DNA of 64,000 bases. It comes from Scatophagus argus. Lineage: Eukaryota; Chordata; Actinopteri; Scatophagidae. A model generated the notes under the pieces. The model had not been told where the DNA came from. It was given only the letters and a program-made list of their open reading frames with translations, and made no database searches. A program made the position numbers and the translations under genes. The stretch covers positions 11,877,501 through 11,941,500 of the forward strand of contig NC_058501.1 of NCBI RefSeq assembly GCF_020382885.2, given 5' to 3'. Shown here piece by piece: positions 1 through 12,300 of this stretch (position 1 is the stretch's first letter; every line of letters starts with the position of its first letter).

Positions 1-554
1 AATCATTTAGTTTGAGGCAAAGTTTGAATGATCACCAATCGTAAAACTTGCAAGAAATGTCTTCATACAGTGAAAACCTCTGAGTCCAACAGGACTTTTC
101 ATTTAAATGTTCTGCTCAGTCTCAGCTGCTGTACAACAGTTGAAACATTCTGACAGCTTTTTACAGACTGTAAAAAGGAAGCTGTAACAAGCCGTGTAAC
201 CCAACATTAACCTGACACCACAAATCACATTGAAGTTCTTGTGGTTTTGATTTTGCTGATTGACTTGACAAGTCATACTATAAAATAGGACAGGGTGTCT
301 GTATGGCTTCAGGCTTTATTCAGTGGAACATTATTTTTCCAGTGTTGACCTATATATGTGTCAGGAACCAAATTTCAAATGTCCCCAAAAACCAAGGACT
401 TCAGCACGTATGCACCTTAAATGCCCTGTGTTTTCCTTAGAAACTCCCCCTCACCATATTCATAGCAGCAAAGAGAAAAAACTATACACTCTTCGAGATT
501 TGAGTTTCTTTATTTCAAGTGTAGTGTAATGTTCTATTTAGGGTAAATGCTTAC
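1..554. other. cep85 intron (left edge)
   Basis: This stretch lies downstream, on the minus strand, of the last visible cep85 exon, whose donor reads CAG then GTAAGC at 553-555. It is therefore intron leading to cep85 exons outside the window. It is AT-rich and no exon, repeat or RNA gene was recognised in it. Confidence 0.7.
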
Positions 555-3500
555 CTGCATCTGTTCCACTTGCAGGCGTAAACTCTCCAGTTGCTGCTTA
601 TGTTGCTGTTGTTGCTGCCAGCTGGACATTTCACTACATCTGTCCTGCCGCAATGGCTCATAACCCTTGGAGCCTGCGTGCTCTCTCAGCAGAGCCTGTG
701 TCTGCAGGCTGAGAGGGTTTGCATAAACTCCAGTGGATCCGCCTCCACCAGACTGACTACTCCTCTGATTAGAGGTTTCTGGTGTGCCGGGAACCCCAGC
801 CCTGGCTTCAGGCAGAACTTTATAGCTGTGCTCCATGCCTCCTCTGTAGGACTCAGAGACACAGTCTGAGGCGTCCCTAATCCCGGTCGTCTGTAATCGG
901 AGTCTGACATCAGGGCATAACCCCCCAAGCAGGGCTGACTGATTTAGTGTGGGCTCCACAGCAGGAGTGTCAAACCTCTGGCCCTCATCCACCCGCGTGT
1001 GATCTGAGGGGAAAAGTGAGTGGTCCAGCCCATTCACAAGACTGCGGTAGCGGCTCAAGCAGTCTGGCTTTTGTGCTGCAAGATCACCCCCGACACCAGT
1101 CTGAGCATCCAAGTTGGGCGAAGATGCTGATTTGGAGAGAGAGGAAGACTTTGATGTGGAGCCACTTGGGGTTCTGGAGCCAGAGGAAGACCTGTGACCC
1201 TCAAGAGAGGACAGGGAATCCTCCTGGACACATGACCGGGGCTTAGAGGCCGGGGCTCCGGCCGTGGATGGCATGACATGTGCAGTGGGTATGGGAATCT
1301 GACTGCGGATGGGTTGGAAAGGAGGGCTGCTGCTGGAACTGCAGAAGTCTTTAAAGAGTACAAGAAGAAAGAGTCATTAGAAATTGCATTAGGTGTTATT
1401 CCATCACAACTGAACACACAGACCTCATTAAATCAGAATGCAGAATATCTAGAGCAACACCGCAGGTCATTTTCTCTATTTTCAGTCAGTGATGTAAAGT
1501 AGATGCACCAGGGTTTATGGGTGGCCTACTTTGATGATGAGGTGTCACCACTGAAAGAATTAACTGGTTCTGACTGACTCAACCCAGGGAATAGGCTTAT
1601 AATAGACTTAAACCAAAACACAGAATAAAAGCTCTGGATTAGATGATTAACAAAAACAATATGTTGCTTTAGAGGTCTGACAAACCTTGTGTTAGTTGCT
1701 ATGACACAGAATGTATATGTAAGACAATTATTCTGTTAAGACAGACCTGCTCACTAAAGAGTCTTCGTTTCTAATTAGCAGAAACCCTTGTAATTATTCC
1801 CTTAACAACACTATCAGATTACTCTACAGAGTACACACCCAATACATTCCATTAAAACATGCGTAAAACGTTAACTGGGTTCATTTGGAAACCTCAAAGA
1901 TCACATTATGCTCACAAAGAACTTCTGGAAAAGAGCAAAGATCACTGCTACCAACCTGTAGAAATCTCCACAAGTCCCAACACAGTTCAAAGTTACATAA
2001 CTCTTATTTCGACAGCATTACTAACCTGAGAGACCTGTTGAAGTCTGCAAATGGGGCATTCACTCCAACGCAACAAACATGTTATTAGCTGTGGCATTTT
2101 CTCTAAAGCTGAACTGAGGTGAGCTGAGAAGCAGAATGCTTTAAATCGAAACAGCCTGTCTTGTGCATTTCTGGACAGTACCAAATCAACCTCTGAAGCT
2201 AAGACTAACAGCGTCACAGCAGGTAGACCCTGTGCCCAAAGCAGTATTGTCCTCCAATGGCCAAAGTACCAGCCTGTATCAAGCTCTGAGCAAACGCACA
2301 CAAACAGACCTACACAGGAAAGGTTAGGGGTATTTATAGCCCACCTCTCAAGTTACAGAGTGATCTGTGGGTGCCGCTTATTTAAGCACCTTGCCTCCTC
2401 CCACTGTAACAAACATCACACACACACGTGTACACCCGAACTCAAAGACTGAATGGTCTGCTCAGTTTGAACCACAAGTTCGTTAAATTGGCCACTCTTC
2501 ACAATCACAAGGGAATATAATAATTAGTTTAACAAAAAGTTATACTATTATGGAAACAACTCCAAGCTTTCAGGAGGGTAAAGCTTCAAATATAAAAGCT
2601 GCCTCCAGGCTCCACTGATTCATGACTGGCTAGAACAAGTTTGAACTAAACTGTAAGAAGGATATTTGCTCAAAGACATTCCTGCCTTTAGAAAGTATAT
2701 AACATCATATCAATTACCTGAAGCCTAAAAACAGCATTCTTTGATAAACACACTCACAAACTAAAACTAAAAATCAACGTTCCTTCTTTCTGCTTTCTAA
2801 ATGGCATTCTAATACTGTTTAATTAACACTCCAAGTATGCTATACTGTATATTTACAACAGGCTATTATTGTGACTAAATTTGGGGCTAATTGTCATGTT
2901 GTTAGGCACGCCTGTCAGTTTAAGGACCAGGATAAAGCTGTGCCAGCACCACTAGCATGTTCACCAGTTTTAATTAAAATAAGTCAGGCTGTAAGAAGTA
3001 GTTACATTCATAAAAAATCCATAAAAAGAGAACAACTAGAGAGGGAATGTATCCTAACAACAGACCATACAGGAAGTTTCAGGAAAAAGGTGTCACCCAT
3101 TAAAGATCCCCTACTGGGTTTAACACCTGACAAAAGACATTATGTGTTAAAGTCAAAGGACACCCGCAGAGAAGCCAACACACATAGAGTGTATAGTGCA
3201 AAAACACATTGACCTGTTTGCACTCGTTATGAAGTTTCCAATAGGCGGTCCTGCCATGAATACCAACTTTCTGAAGTTTAACTCCCACAGTGTTGATAAA
3301 CTTCTGATAATTTTCCAGCCTATTATTTTGTCGTGTTTCCTGTTGTACTGGGACCATCCAACCCCAGCTGACCACTGCATGGAATCTTTCTGCTGATGCC
3401 TGTCTGTTATTTTTTCCAGTCAGTGTATGGATAGATAAATATACTAGATACACACATCTCCAGTGGGGTGTGTGTGTGTTTTAATATATATATGAACACA

Positions 3501-5607
3501 TACAATATACAGTGGTATGAAAAAGTTTGGGCACCCCTGATCATTTTCAGGATTTTCCTTTATAAATTATTGGTTGTTCGGATCAGCAATTTCAGTTAAA
3601 TATATCATATAGCAGACAAACACAGTGATATTTCAGAAGTGAAATGAAGTTTATAGGATTAACAGAAAGTGTGCAATAATTACTTAAACAACATTAGGCA
3701 GGTGCATAAATTTGGGCACCCCAACAGAAAAATGACATCAATATTTCGTAGATCCTCCTTTTGCAGAAATAACAGCCTCTAAACGCTTCCTATAGCTTCC
3801 AATGAGGGTCTGGAGTCTGGTTGAAGGTATTTTTGACCATTCTTCTTTACAAAAAATCTCCAGTTCAGTCAGGTTTGATGGTTTCCGAGCATGGACAGCC
3901 CGCTTTAAATCACACCACAGATTTTCAATAATGTTCAGGTCTGGGGACTGAGATGGCCATTCCAGAACGTTGTAGTTGTTCCTCTGCATGAATGCCTTTG
4001 TAGAGTTTGAGCAGTGTTTGGGGTCGTTGTCTTGTTGAAGTATCCAGCCCCGGCGCAACTTCAACTTTGTCACTGATTCTTGAACATTGTTGGCAAGAAT
4101 CTGCTGATACTGACTGGAATCCATGCGACCTTCAACTTTTACAAGATTGCCAGTACCTGCACTGGCCACACAGCCCCACAGCATGATGGAACCACCACCA
4201 AATTTTACTGTGGGTAGCAAGTGTTTGTCTTGGAATGCTGTGTTCTTCTTCCGCCATGCACACCGCCCCTTGTTATGTCCAAATAACTCAATTTTACATT
4301 CATCAGTCCACAGCACCTTATTCCAAAAGGAAGCTGGCTTGTCCAAATGTGCTTTAGCATACCTCAAGCGACTCTGTTTGTGGCATGTGCGTAGAAAAGG
4401 CTTCCGCCGCATTACTCTCCCATACAGCATCTCCTTGTGCAAAGTGCGCTGAATAGTTGAACGATGCACAGTGACACCATCTGCAGCAAGATCATGTTGT
4501 AGGTCTTTGGAGCTGGTCTGTGGGTTGAGTTTGACCGTTCTCACCATTCCTCGCCTCTGCTTATCAGAGATTTTTCTTGGCCTGCCACTCCGGGCCTTAA
4601 CTAGGACTGCGCCTGTGGTCTTCCATTTCCTCACTATGTTCCTCACAGTGGAAACTGACAGCTTAAATCTCTGAGCCAGCTTTTTGTATCCTTCCCCTAA
4701 ACCATGATGTTGGACAATCTTTGTTTTCAGGTCATTTGAGAGTTGTTTTGAGGCTCCCATGTTGCCACTCCTCAGAGAAGATGCAAAAGGGAGAACAACT
4801 TGCTACTGGCCACCTGAAATACCCTTTCTCATGATCGGATTCACCTGTGTATGTAGGTCAAGGGTCAATGAGCTTACCAAACAAACTTTGTGTTCCAATA
4901 ATTAGTGCTAAAGGTACTCAAATCAATAAAACAACAAGGGTGCCCAAATTTATGCACCTGCCTAATGTTGTTTAAGTAATTGTTGCACACTTTCTGTTAA
5001 TCCTATAAACTTCATTTCACTTCTGAAATATCACTGTGTTTGTCTGCTATATGATATATTTAACTGAAATTGCTGATCCGAACAACCAATGATTTATAAA
5101 AGAAAATCCTGAAAATGATCAGGGGTGCCCAAACTTTTTCATACCACTGTATATATGTAATATTCAGAACACTTTGAATGTGACATTACACTCTACATAC
5201 ATGGGCCAATTACCATTTAGCAGTCCAGTCCTGGCATCCCAAAACCCCATCTGTCTAATTAACCTTAAAACCACAGAAGTGCAAGAGAGCCCTGGGGCAT
5301 TTTTGGCTGGGACTTTAATCTACCTTTGCAAATCTCCCGAGCACCCACAGTGGATCATAAACACACCACCACTTAAACATTCAACTCTGGCTGTACAAAA
5401 GTGCTGGAGCACCATCGCTGACAGACAGAACTCAAAACAATGTTACGTAAAGTGCTCCAGGCAGCGGAAGAACAAGCAAAAGTCATCACCTTCTGTGCTG
5501 TCAGATGCGGAGGTGCCAAGACCAGTGTCCCCACTGTCCGATGTTCCAGGCCGGCGGCCAAAACGGCTTTGGAACTTCTCTGACACAGCTGGTGTCTGCC
5601 ACTCCAT
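555..5607 (-). CDS. cep85: Centrosomal protein of 85 kDa (CEP85), N-terminal part, runs off window
   Basis: CEP85 is a centrosomal coiled-coil protein that works with STIL/PLK4 in centriole duplication and restrains NEK2-dependent centrosome splitting (family knowledge). Two coding exons are visible: 5607-5490 (start MEWQTPAVSEKFQSRF, then DSGDTGLGTS) and 1348-555. They join in phase (GAA G + AC TTC TGC = E-D-F-C), giving 304 residues that follow human CEP85 in order: EWQTP, DSGDT, EDFCSSS, PPFQPI, IPTAHVMPST, RFDTPAVEPTLNQSA, YKVLPEA and LESLRLQVEQMQ, where the coiled coil begins after a short Gln run. The acceptor at 1349-1350 has a good pyrimidine tract. The start at 5607 is supported because the probable upstream exon (ending at 6777) has an in-frame stop with no ATG after it when joined; the human protein has a longer N-terminus. 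Intron 2 (1349-5489) holds a Tc1 transposon. The C-terminal exons lie beyond the left edge. Confidence 0.9.
1349..3507. other. cep85 intron 2, gene-free part
   Basis: Intron between the two visible cep85 coding exons, to the left of the Tc1 insertion. It is AT-rich and unstructured apart from a short CA run near 2414. The small open frames on both strands here have no recognisable protein similarity and are treated as chance. The intron continues on the other side of the transposon (5152-5489), also without recognised content. Confidence 0.6.
3510..3721 (+). repeat. Left terminal inverted repeat of the Tc1 element
   Basis: 212-bp arm beginning CAGTGGTATG and ending TTTGGGCACCC. The GGGCACCC core occurs near the outer end (about 3529-3537) and at the inner end (about 3714-3721), which fits outer and inner transposase sites. 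It differs from the right arm at three positions by my count. Confidence 0.93.
3738..4760 (-). CDS. Tc1-family transposase, 340 aa, open
   Basis: DDE-type cut-and-paste transposase of the Tc1/mariner superfamily. Residues about 1-110 form the bipartite paired-like helix-turn-helix DNA-binding region (LAQRFKLSVSTVRNIVRKW) with an AT-hook-like GRPRK at 59-63 between the two halves. The catalytic domain carries D153 (WTDECKIELFG), D244 (LQQDNDPKH) and E279 (SPDLNIIENLW), so D244 to E279 has 34 residues between, the DD34E signature of Tc1. The Gly-rich box KFGGGSIMLWGC lies at about 187-198. It ends with ISAKGGSTKY. Length is typical for an unbroken Tc1 transposase (about 340 aa) and no internal stop or frameshift is seen. 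Start ATG at 4760 gives MGASKQL, a usual start for this family. Whether it is still active cannot be told from sequence. Confidence 0.95.
   Translation of the reverse strand: MGASKQLSNDLKTKIVQHHGLGEGYKKLAQRFKLSVSTVRNIVRKWKTTGAVLVKARSGRPRKISDKQRRGMVRTVKLNPQTSSKDLQHDLAADGVTVHRSTIQRTLHKEMLYGRVMRRKPFLRTCHKQSRLRYAKAHLDKPASFWNKVLWTDECKIELFGHNKGRCAWRKKNTAFQDKHLLPTVKFGGGSIMLWGCVASAGTGNLVKVEGRMDSSQYQQILANNVQESVTKLKLRRGWILQQDNDPKHCSNSTKAFMQRNNYNVLEWPSQSPDLNIIENLWCDLKRAVHARKPSNLTELEIFCKEEWSKIPSTRLQTLIGSYRKRLEAVISAKGGSTKY
4938..5149 (-). repeat. Right terminal inverted repeat of the Tc1 element
   Basis: Reverse complement of the left arm, 212 bp, ending CATACCACTG at the TA target site. Three mismatches to the left arm were counted (two close to the outer third, one near the inner end). 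Confidence 0.93.
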
Positions 5608-6776
5608 GTCAGCAAACCGGGCTAAAATGTATTTGTGAAACAGGACAATGGCAACAGAAGAGCATATCAACACATGCTAAACATACACACTGTTTATGTA
5701 TTTTGTGTGCAGAGCGTCAACTAACCTGCTGGTTTGGATTCAATATATCTCTGTGAGGTCGTCATGCCAAACAAGACAATATCACCTGATAATGAAATGC
5801 GGAAGTAATTAAAATGATCATATAACGGAAGTACAGACACACAGAGAGATATTTAAAGCTTGTTTAGTTTAACGTATATAAACAACTTGTAAAAGTTATC
5901 ACTGCCCATATTTTTTAAATATCTTGATCTAGGTTAAGTTTGACTGATGAGCAAATATCTGAAAAAGTCTTCCGAAGGATTAGTTACCTGAAGAAAACAA
6001 TTTAATAATTTGGTTTTAGTGACGAACCAAATATTCAGATCTGAACAAAACCCTCTTTCTTGCACACTGCATCTTGTGAACTCAACGTTCAAGGCCTAAA
6101 ATTCAACAGCTGTTAGCTATTGACTGATTTGCTCACCTATCAAACTCATCTGCCCATCAACATGCCAGAAACAACCTCGACATACTTTTCTGGGTAGCAA
6201 TAAAAATAACAACATGAGCACATGTCTTAACGTTACATAATCTGTTACACAAACATCTATATCCCTAAGAGGCTACAGGAACGTACATTATTTATGGCAA
6301 GCGAATATAAGGATTACGGATGGATAAGGGCGGTGTGAGATGCAGTCTGGCTCTTCTAAACTAACTACTAATCCTATTCACTAGCTAATTCATAAAAGCA
6401 AGCTATCAGCTAAACGCGACTAGTGGCTGAATTTGATTTGTTAGAATAATATGATGCTAGCCTAATGCGACAATCAAATATATCCACGTCTGTCCTGTCG
6501 TAAAGGGATACCTGCTTTAAGATTTCCTTTCTGTAACGTTTAATTTTTGTTGTACTGCGATACGCTACACCAATAACCATTTTAGCTAATCCATGACAAA
6601 TCCGTTTCCGTCTAACAAACTAGCTTCCGTCCAACGCTAACCGCTAACACAGCGTTGCCATTTGCTTAGCTAACGTAACTCGAGTTAACAATAACGCTAC
6701 AAATCTCCGTTACCTCTTGTCCTTACAATACTTTTGCTAAATTCGGCTTCGGCGCTGACGAAAAAGCTTTCTTTAC

Positions 6777-6960
6777 CTTTCGTTTCACATTAACACAGAA
6801 TGCAGTCACAAATCACGGTTTGAGGCTGAAAACCGAAGCTGAATCTGAACCATCCGTTGCTGCTGCTGTTCCGCTAGCCAACTGCACAGATCCCCTCTGA
6901 TGGCAGACTACCCATCAAAGACACAATGGCCGCTTGTTTAGTGTAACAGCGCCGCCCGTT
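6777..6960 (-). promoter_or_regulatory. cep85: Probable cep85 5' untranslated exon and promoter edge
   Basis: On the minus strand a good donor (CGAAAG then GTAAAG at 6775-6776) ends a leader-like stretch that would splice to the acceptor at 5622-5623. Joining them leaves a stop in frame upstream of the ATG at 5607, so it would be non-coding. A short upstream frame (MGSLPSEGICAVG, then stop) starts near 6917. The 5' limit is a guess; the GGCCAT near 6930 resembles a YY1-type start-site motif. Inference from splice signals only. Confidence 0.4.
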
Positions 6961-8520
6961 GAACAGTGACGCTTCGTGTTGTCTGAAAAACCGTTTGAGG
7001 GTTTCCTGTCTGCAAGGTGCATGCGTCCGTAGTGGTTTCGCTTGAAAGACTACAGTACAAATGCTAGTCTAACAGTGTACTCAAGACCCGCACTGAAATG
7101 CTGCTTCTGATACAACAACAAAATGAGCGTTCATTCTCGAGTTATACAAAACGAACCCAATCAAGATTCTTTGAGAATAATCTAGAAAATGAGACTTTTG
7201 CTGTAAGTGGTCAAACCTATTAAACTCTTTGAAATATCTTTATAGAGATAACATAAGTAATTGACATTGAGGTAAAGCTATACGGTTAATTACAAAAATG
7301 ACGTTTTTGTTGCAGATTTGGCATGTTACACTAACCCACAGTAAGACAAAATGGACTACATTAGAAAATAATTTTGGTTAAAAAAAAAAATCTACTGATC
7401 CTAGTGGCGCAATTTAAACACTTCTGCTTTTCAGTTTGAATGAAGTTGTTGGTTCACACCAGTCAGAACAGCTTTTGATGACAAAGCAGTGAAAATACCA
7501 CAAATGCTGACATCAGTTTGTTACAGAAGTTGGATTTGTAACACGTAACTTCTAACACACAGTGACACATAGGGTGCAAACAACAGAATGTTTTGTTTTT
7601 TCCAATATCATCAATAGGAGTTTCTGTGCTGTATTTCTAAGTACTCATCATACATCACAACAAATATCTCCAGATCTAATCCAAGATGTTTGCCTCATAG
7701 ATGCTGAAAGGCATGCCTCAGAGGACACGTGTTTGGGCCTTATCATTTAGTGAAACAGCTGAAAAGAACTGAGACAGGCTATAATGAAGAAACCATGTTA
7801 GATTTTCATCTTTTTTGTTCAGTATTTACGTTAAAACCTCTGTGTTTTTAAGTCCCACATCCAGCTTCTCTTGCATTTATTACATAGAAAAGATTCGTCT
7901 TCTTCAATTTGTCCACCTCTGATAACATGCAATAGAACAATAAATATATGTTTTTCATGCTTTTTCCCTACTCTGTTGTTGATGAATGCATCTCTCTCAT
8001 TTAGATGACTTCTGCCTGTTCTGATGATACATTTTATCACCTGCCAAATTCACCATGAGCGCAATAAACACCACAACGTCTTGTGTTTTAGCCTGACTCA
8101 GTATATCCAGTTTATCCTTACATGCCACTGAAGTATGGTCAGATCATACTTCTGATCCCTTGGTTGTCTGGCTAGTTACTGAACTGAACTGAAGTATTGT
8201 TTTATTATTCTCTCATTGTCTGTGACCAGTACATAAAGCTGCCTCACTTAAGTTCTTAATTTGCAATGATCAGATTTTTCCTCTGCTTGGAATGTTGCAA
8301 AAAAAATCAATAAAAGGATTCTCTTTAAGGTATAGAGTGAGGTTTTTATTTTTATTTTTTATTTTCCTTTTTGCTTTTTTGTGCCGTGGTATGAAATGTT
8401 TGTTGATGCAAGATGTAATTTGTAGACAGTGTGCTTTTATTCTGAAATAAACACGGGGCGGAAGTGTTTGCTCTGTTGTAGCAGGCGGAACAAAGTTGCG
8501 TGATACGTTCAGTGGGAGGA
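6961..8520. other. Intergenic gap between divergent cep85 and wdtc1
   Basis: About 1.6 kb separates the probable first exons of cep85 (-) and wdtc1 (+), which are arranged head to head. It is AT-rich; no gene, RNA gene or clear mobile element was recognised. Confidence 0.55.
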
Positions 8521-8645
8521 GGTTTGTGTTCAAGTCAGAGAAGGTATTAGCGTGAACCCTGTCAACAAACTCACATAGAGTGTGATTCATCACGTCTATT
8601 AAATGGACATTTCTTGACAGAGGCCCATTTAGTTCAAGGAAAGCG
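8520..8645 (+). promoter_or_regulatory. wdtc1: Possible wdtc1 untranslated first exon
   Basis: A donor-like GCG then GTGAGA at 8646 follows a leader without long open frames, and an acceptor with a pyrimidine tract (CTTCTCTCCAG, ending 9221) precedes the exon that holds the wdtc1 ATG at 9313. This suggests exon 1 ends at 8645 and exon 2 spans 9222-9360. The transcription start is not determined. Confidence 0.35.
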
Positions 8646-9312
8646 GTGAGAATTATTTAGCAGTCGTAAATTTTAACTAAAGCGTTGAAATTGTTAACGT
8701 TACATGAAGTGGACGTTTTGTTTAGCTAGCAAGGTAACGCAAATACGCTAACGCCAGCTACTTGGTAAACGGCAGGTCTCCTAAAGGCCTGATGCATAGG
8801 TGGCTAAAGGTTCTGGCAGGCTAACAGCGCCTTAACATTTAAATAATTGTCAAGGTTTTGCGAAACATTCAGCCTATTGTAAAACCGACAGAGCTGCATA
8901 GCTACCATCAGCTAGTTAGCTAGCGTCAAGTTAATAAACTCGCCTTGTTGGGGTTTGTTGACGGGAGCAAAGCCACTGTCGTTGGCACTGAAGTGAACAA
9001 AGTGTGTAGACCAGCTATCGTTATATGTCACTCGTCTTTCGATTGTTTAAAAAAGGAAAATAAAGAAAAACATTTGCTGAATATTTATTTAAAATATTTG
9101 CTCACCATCTCAGCCTTAACGCATAACTGATATTAGTAGAGATTAGATAAGTAACAGCTTCACGCAAAGTGTTCTTCCTGTATTATATACTCTTATCTTA
9201 ATGTTTTCAACTTCTCTCCAGCATATTCTCGAGAAATACAGATTAAATGTCATCTGAGCTCTGACACCTGGCACCTCCACCCCGACCCTAATTTATGTTT
9301 TGCGGTGAGGCC

Positions 9313-12300
9313 ATGACTTCTGGCAACATCACCAGGGATATCCTGCACAGGCAGATCAGAGTGAGTAAACAAATGGCAGAGCATCCTAGAAGCCTAGTCT
9401 ACCACTGAAGGGACAATGTGTTCATCATATGTAGAAATGAGGTGGGGGTGGGCGTGGAGGGTACCCAAACAGACAACAAAAAGCATTGTTTGCAGTTTTT
9501 TGAATTACCTTTGTCATGTCCGACATCTGATGGAGACTTTGATTCATGTCTTCAGGACAAGAGAGCACCTGGTTTCCAGAGGTTCTATCATGTGACTGAC
9601 CCCTTCATCAAGAGACTTGGACTGGAAGCTGAACTTCAGGTTAGTGACAGCAAGTGTCTGTTTGCTTGTAGAGGGAGCAAGTTGTAAAAAGGGAAGGAGG
9701 CTGATATTTTTGTGTATTATATTTTCGTACAGTTTATACTGTCTGTCTCAACAGGGCCATACTGGCTGTGTGAACTGTCTGGAATGGAATGAGCAAGGAG
9801 AGTAAGTTTCAAAACTTGAAGTTTTCATTTTGACTGTAATTAAAGTCTTTGACTTAGAATCATGGAGTGGGTTACATTACCATTTAACTGTGCCAAAATA
9901 CTTATTCCGATGTATTTTATAGACACTGTACTGTAAATACTTATTGTGGCTAGGTTGTATGTCCGCATAAAATTGGTGTATCCACCAACAATGGATTCAG
10001 CTTTCTGGTAAATTAGTCCTAATGGCTAACCCCAAGATCAATAGATAATAACTATCATTTATCTTTATAAACAATGAAACGTGAATCCAGTGAGTTCTGC
10101 ATTATACACTTTAACTGGTGATCTTATTATATTACATTTTTTTATTCAGTCTACTGGCGTCGGGCTCAGACGATCAACATGCTGTCATCTGGGATCCCTT
10201 CAGACACAAGAAGCTTACAACTATGCACACAGGTCATGCAGCAAATATATTCTCTGTAAAGGTAAGAAGGACTGATGATGTAAGATGAATGTATTCGATT
10301 TAAGAAGGGGAAAACGGGTTCAAATTTTACAGTGGCTTTGTTTACATACATGTTGATATTGGAGTCATAATGTGATTAAGGAAGTAATGTAAATAAGGTT
10401 TACTGTTGTTGTCTTATTGCATTATGCTTACAGTTGGAGCAAGATAAGTGGAGTGCTCCCATTTTCATCTTATTGACAGGAATTCTAATTGTATAAACAC
10501 ATTTCTAACTTCAACCTACTATGCCTATCTGCTGGTAAAGTGCTTTGCTCTGCTTCACCTTGCTCTTGCTCTAGTGACCATCAAATACTCTGGGTGATAC
10601 AAATTCTGTTAGTATACATTAGGTGGCACTGTTGGCCTTTTAATGAGCAGTATGTTGGTTGACTTGTCTTTGTTGTGGTTATGTGCAAAAATTGCCACAA
10701 GGGCACTGTAGGTTCATGACAGAAAGCTTGGGGATGAGGTCAAATATTGCAGTGGAAGAAAAAGTGGAAGTGGCATTAAAAACCATTTATCAGACTGTCA
10801 GCCATGGCACAGAAATGGCAGTATTGGTGCATTGGTCACATAAATACTCTATGTAAACACCTTATTAATGCCTTAATCTGTGGTTACTGGTGCAATTGAA
10901 TTGCTGTGTGATTTAAAGGAAAGCCACTGTGAAACATGTGAAGCTCATTGTGTTGTTTTTGTCTGTCCACACAGTTTCTCCCTCACTCCGGCGACAGAAT
11001 TTTGGTAACAGGTGCAGCTGACACCAAGGTCCACGTGCATGACCTGACGGTGAAGGAAACCATCCATATGTTTTCTGATCATACCAACAGAGTCAAACGT
11101 ATTGCCACTGCACCCATGTGGCCCAACACCTTCTGGAGTGCTGCGGAGGATGGCATCATCAGGTTAGCGTCCAGGCTAATTTAATGCTCCAAGGGCCAGG
11201 AATGAATTAAATCAGTCAAAAGATATCCCATACCTACCTATGGGACAGGGAGTGAGTTCACTTTCTCCTTGTTCACGGCAGACAGTATGACTTGAGGGAG
11301 AGCAGTAAACGCTCTGAGGTGCTGATTGACCTGACAGAGTTCTGTGGTCAGCTGGTTGAGGCCAAGTGTCTAGCTGTCAACCCGCGGGACAACAACTACC
11401 TGGCAGTGGGAGCCAACGGGCCTTTTGTTCGCCTTTATGACATCAGGATGATTCACAACTACAGGTTGGTGAAGTTTTTTCATTTTGGTGTCATTCGTTG
11501 GTGGTCGTTAATCAACAGCAACTCAAATGTGATACATAGTCCATTCCAGTTTTTGATATACAAAAGCTCAAATGGGTTTTAAGCAAGTTTTTTTTTTCAT
11601 TCAACAGGAAATCTCTGAGTCAAGGCACTTCAGCAGCTGTGCACACGTTCTGTGAGAGGCAGAAGCCCATCCCAGATGGAGCTGGGCAGTATTATGTTGC
11701 AGGTGCATATATGTCTGGTATCAAATTTATTCAACTGGTACATTTGTCTTCTGATTATATGGTTATGACATCAGGAGCTGTGCAGGTTGCAGAAAAGTGA
11801 CTGTGAAGGATGTAATTGAATAACATCACTTTCTCTTTGAATGCTCCAGGGCACCTGCCAGTGAAACTACCAGACTACAATAACCGCCTAAGGGTCCTGG
11901 TGGCCACCTATGTAACCTTTAGTCCAGATGGCACTGAACTACTTGTTAACATGGGTGGCGAACAGGTAATGCTTGTTCGAACCAACAAGGAATAGTGAGA
12001 GGAGTTACTAATTTCTGTTTCATTGTTTAAACATTTGCTTTTTGATGGTTTCTCTAGGTGTATCTGTTTGATCTGACATTTAAGCAAAGGCCATACACTT
12101 TCTTGCTTCCAAAAAAGTGCCAATCATCAACAGGTAGGTCTGTTCCACCTATATCGGCAACAGAACTTGAATGGTGCCTCAGAGATGAGGTGATAAAGTA
12201 CTGCATCTATAGATCTGCTGATCTGGTTTCTGAAACATTGGTTTTCCAGGAGAGGTACAGAATGGAAAGACAACCAATGGCGTCTCCAATGGAATTCACT

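Larger units (their letters stand above)
3510..5149 (-). mobile_element. Whole Tc1/mariner transposon (IR/DR type)
   Basis: A 1640-bp element bounded by TA target duplications (3508-3509 and 5150-5151) with inverted repeats of 212 bp, 3510-3721 and 4938-5149. I compared the two arms by eye and count three mismatches, about 1.4%. Each arm starts CAGTGGTATGAAAAAG and has the core TTTGGGCACCC both near its outer end and at its inner end in the same orientation, the two-binding-site layout known from IR/DR Tc1 elements such as Sleeping Beauty. The single gene is an uninterrupted 340-codon transposase on the minus strand. Low arm divergence plus an open gene indicate a young insertion. It sits in cep85 intron 2, transcribed in the same direction as the host gene. 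Confidence 0.95.

Noticed and set aside
2871-3212. 113-codon frame in cep85 intron 2
   Set aside because: Intronic, no similarity, opposite strand to the host gene, simple chance length for AT-rich DNA.
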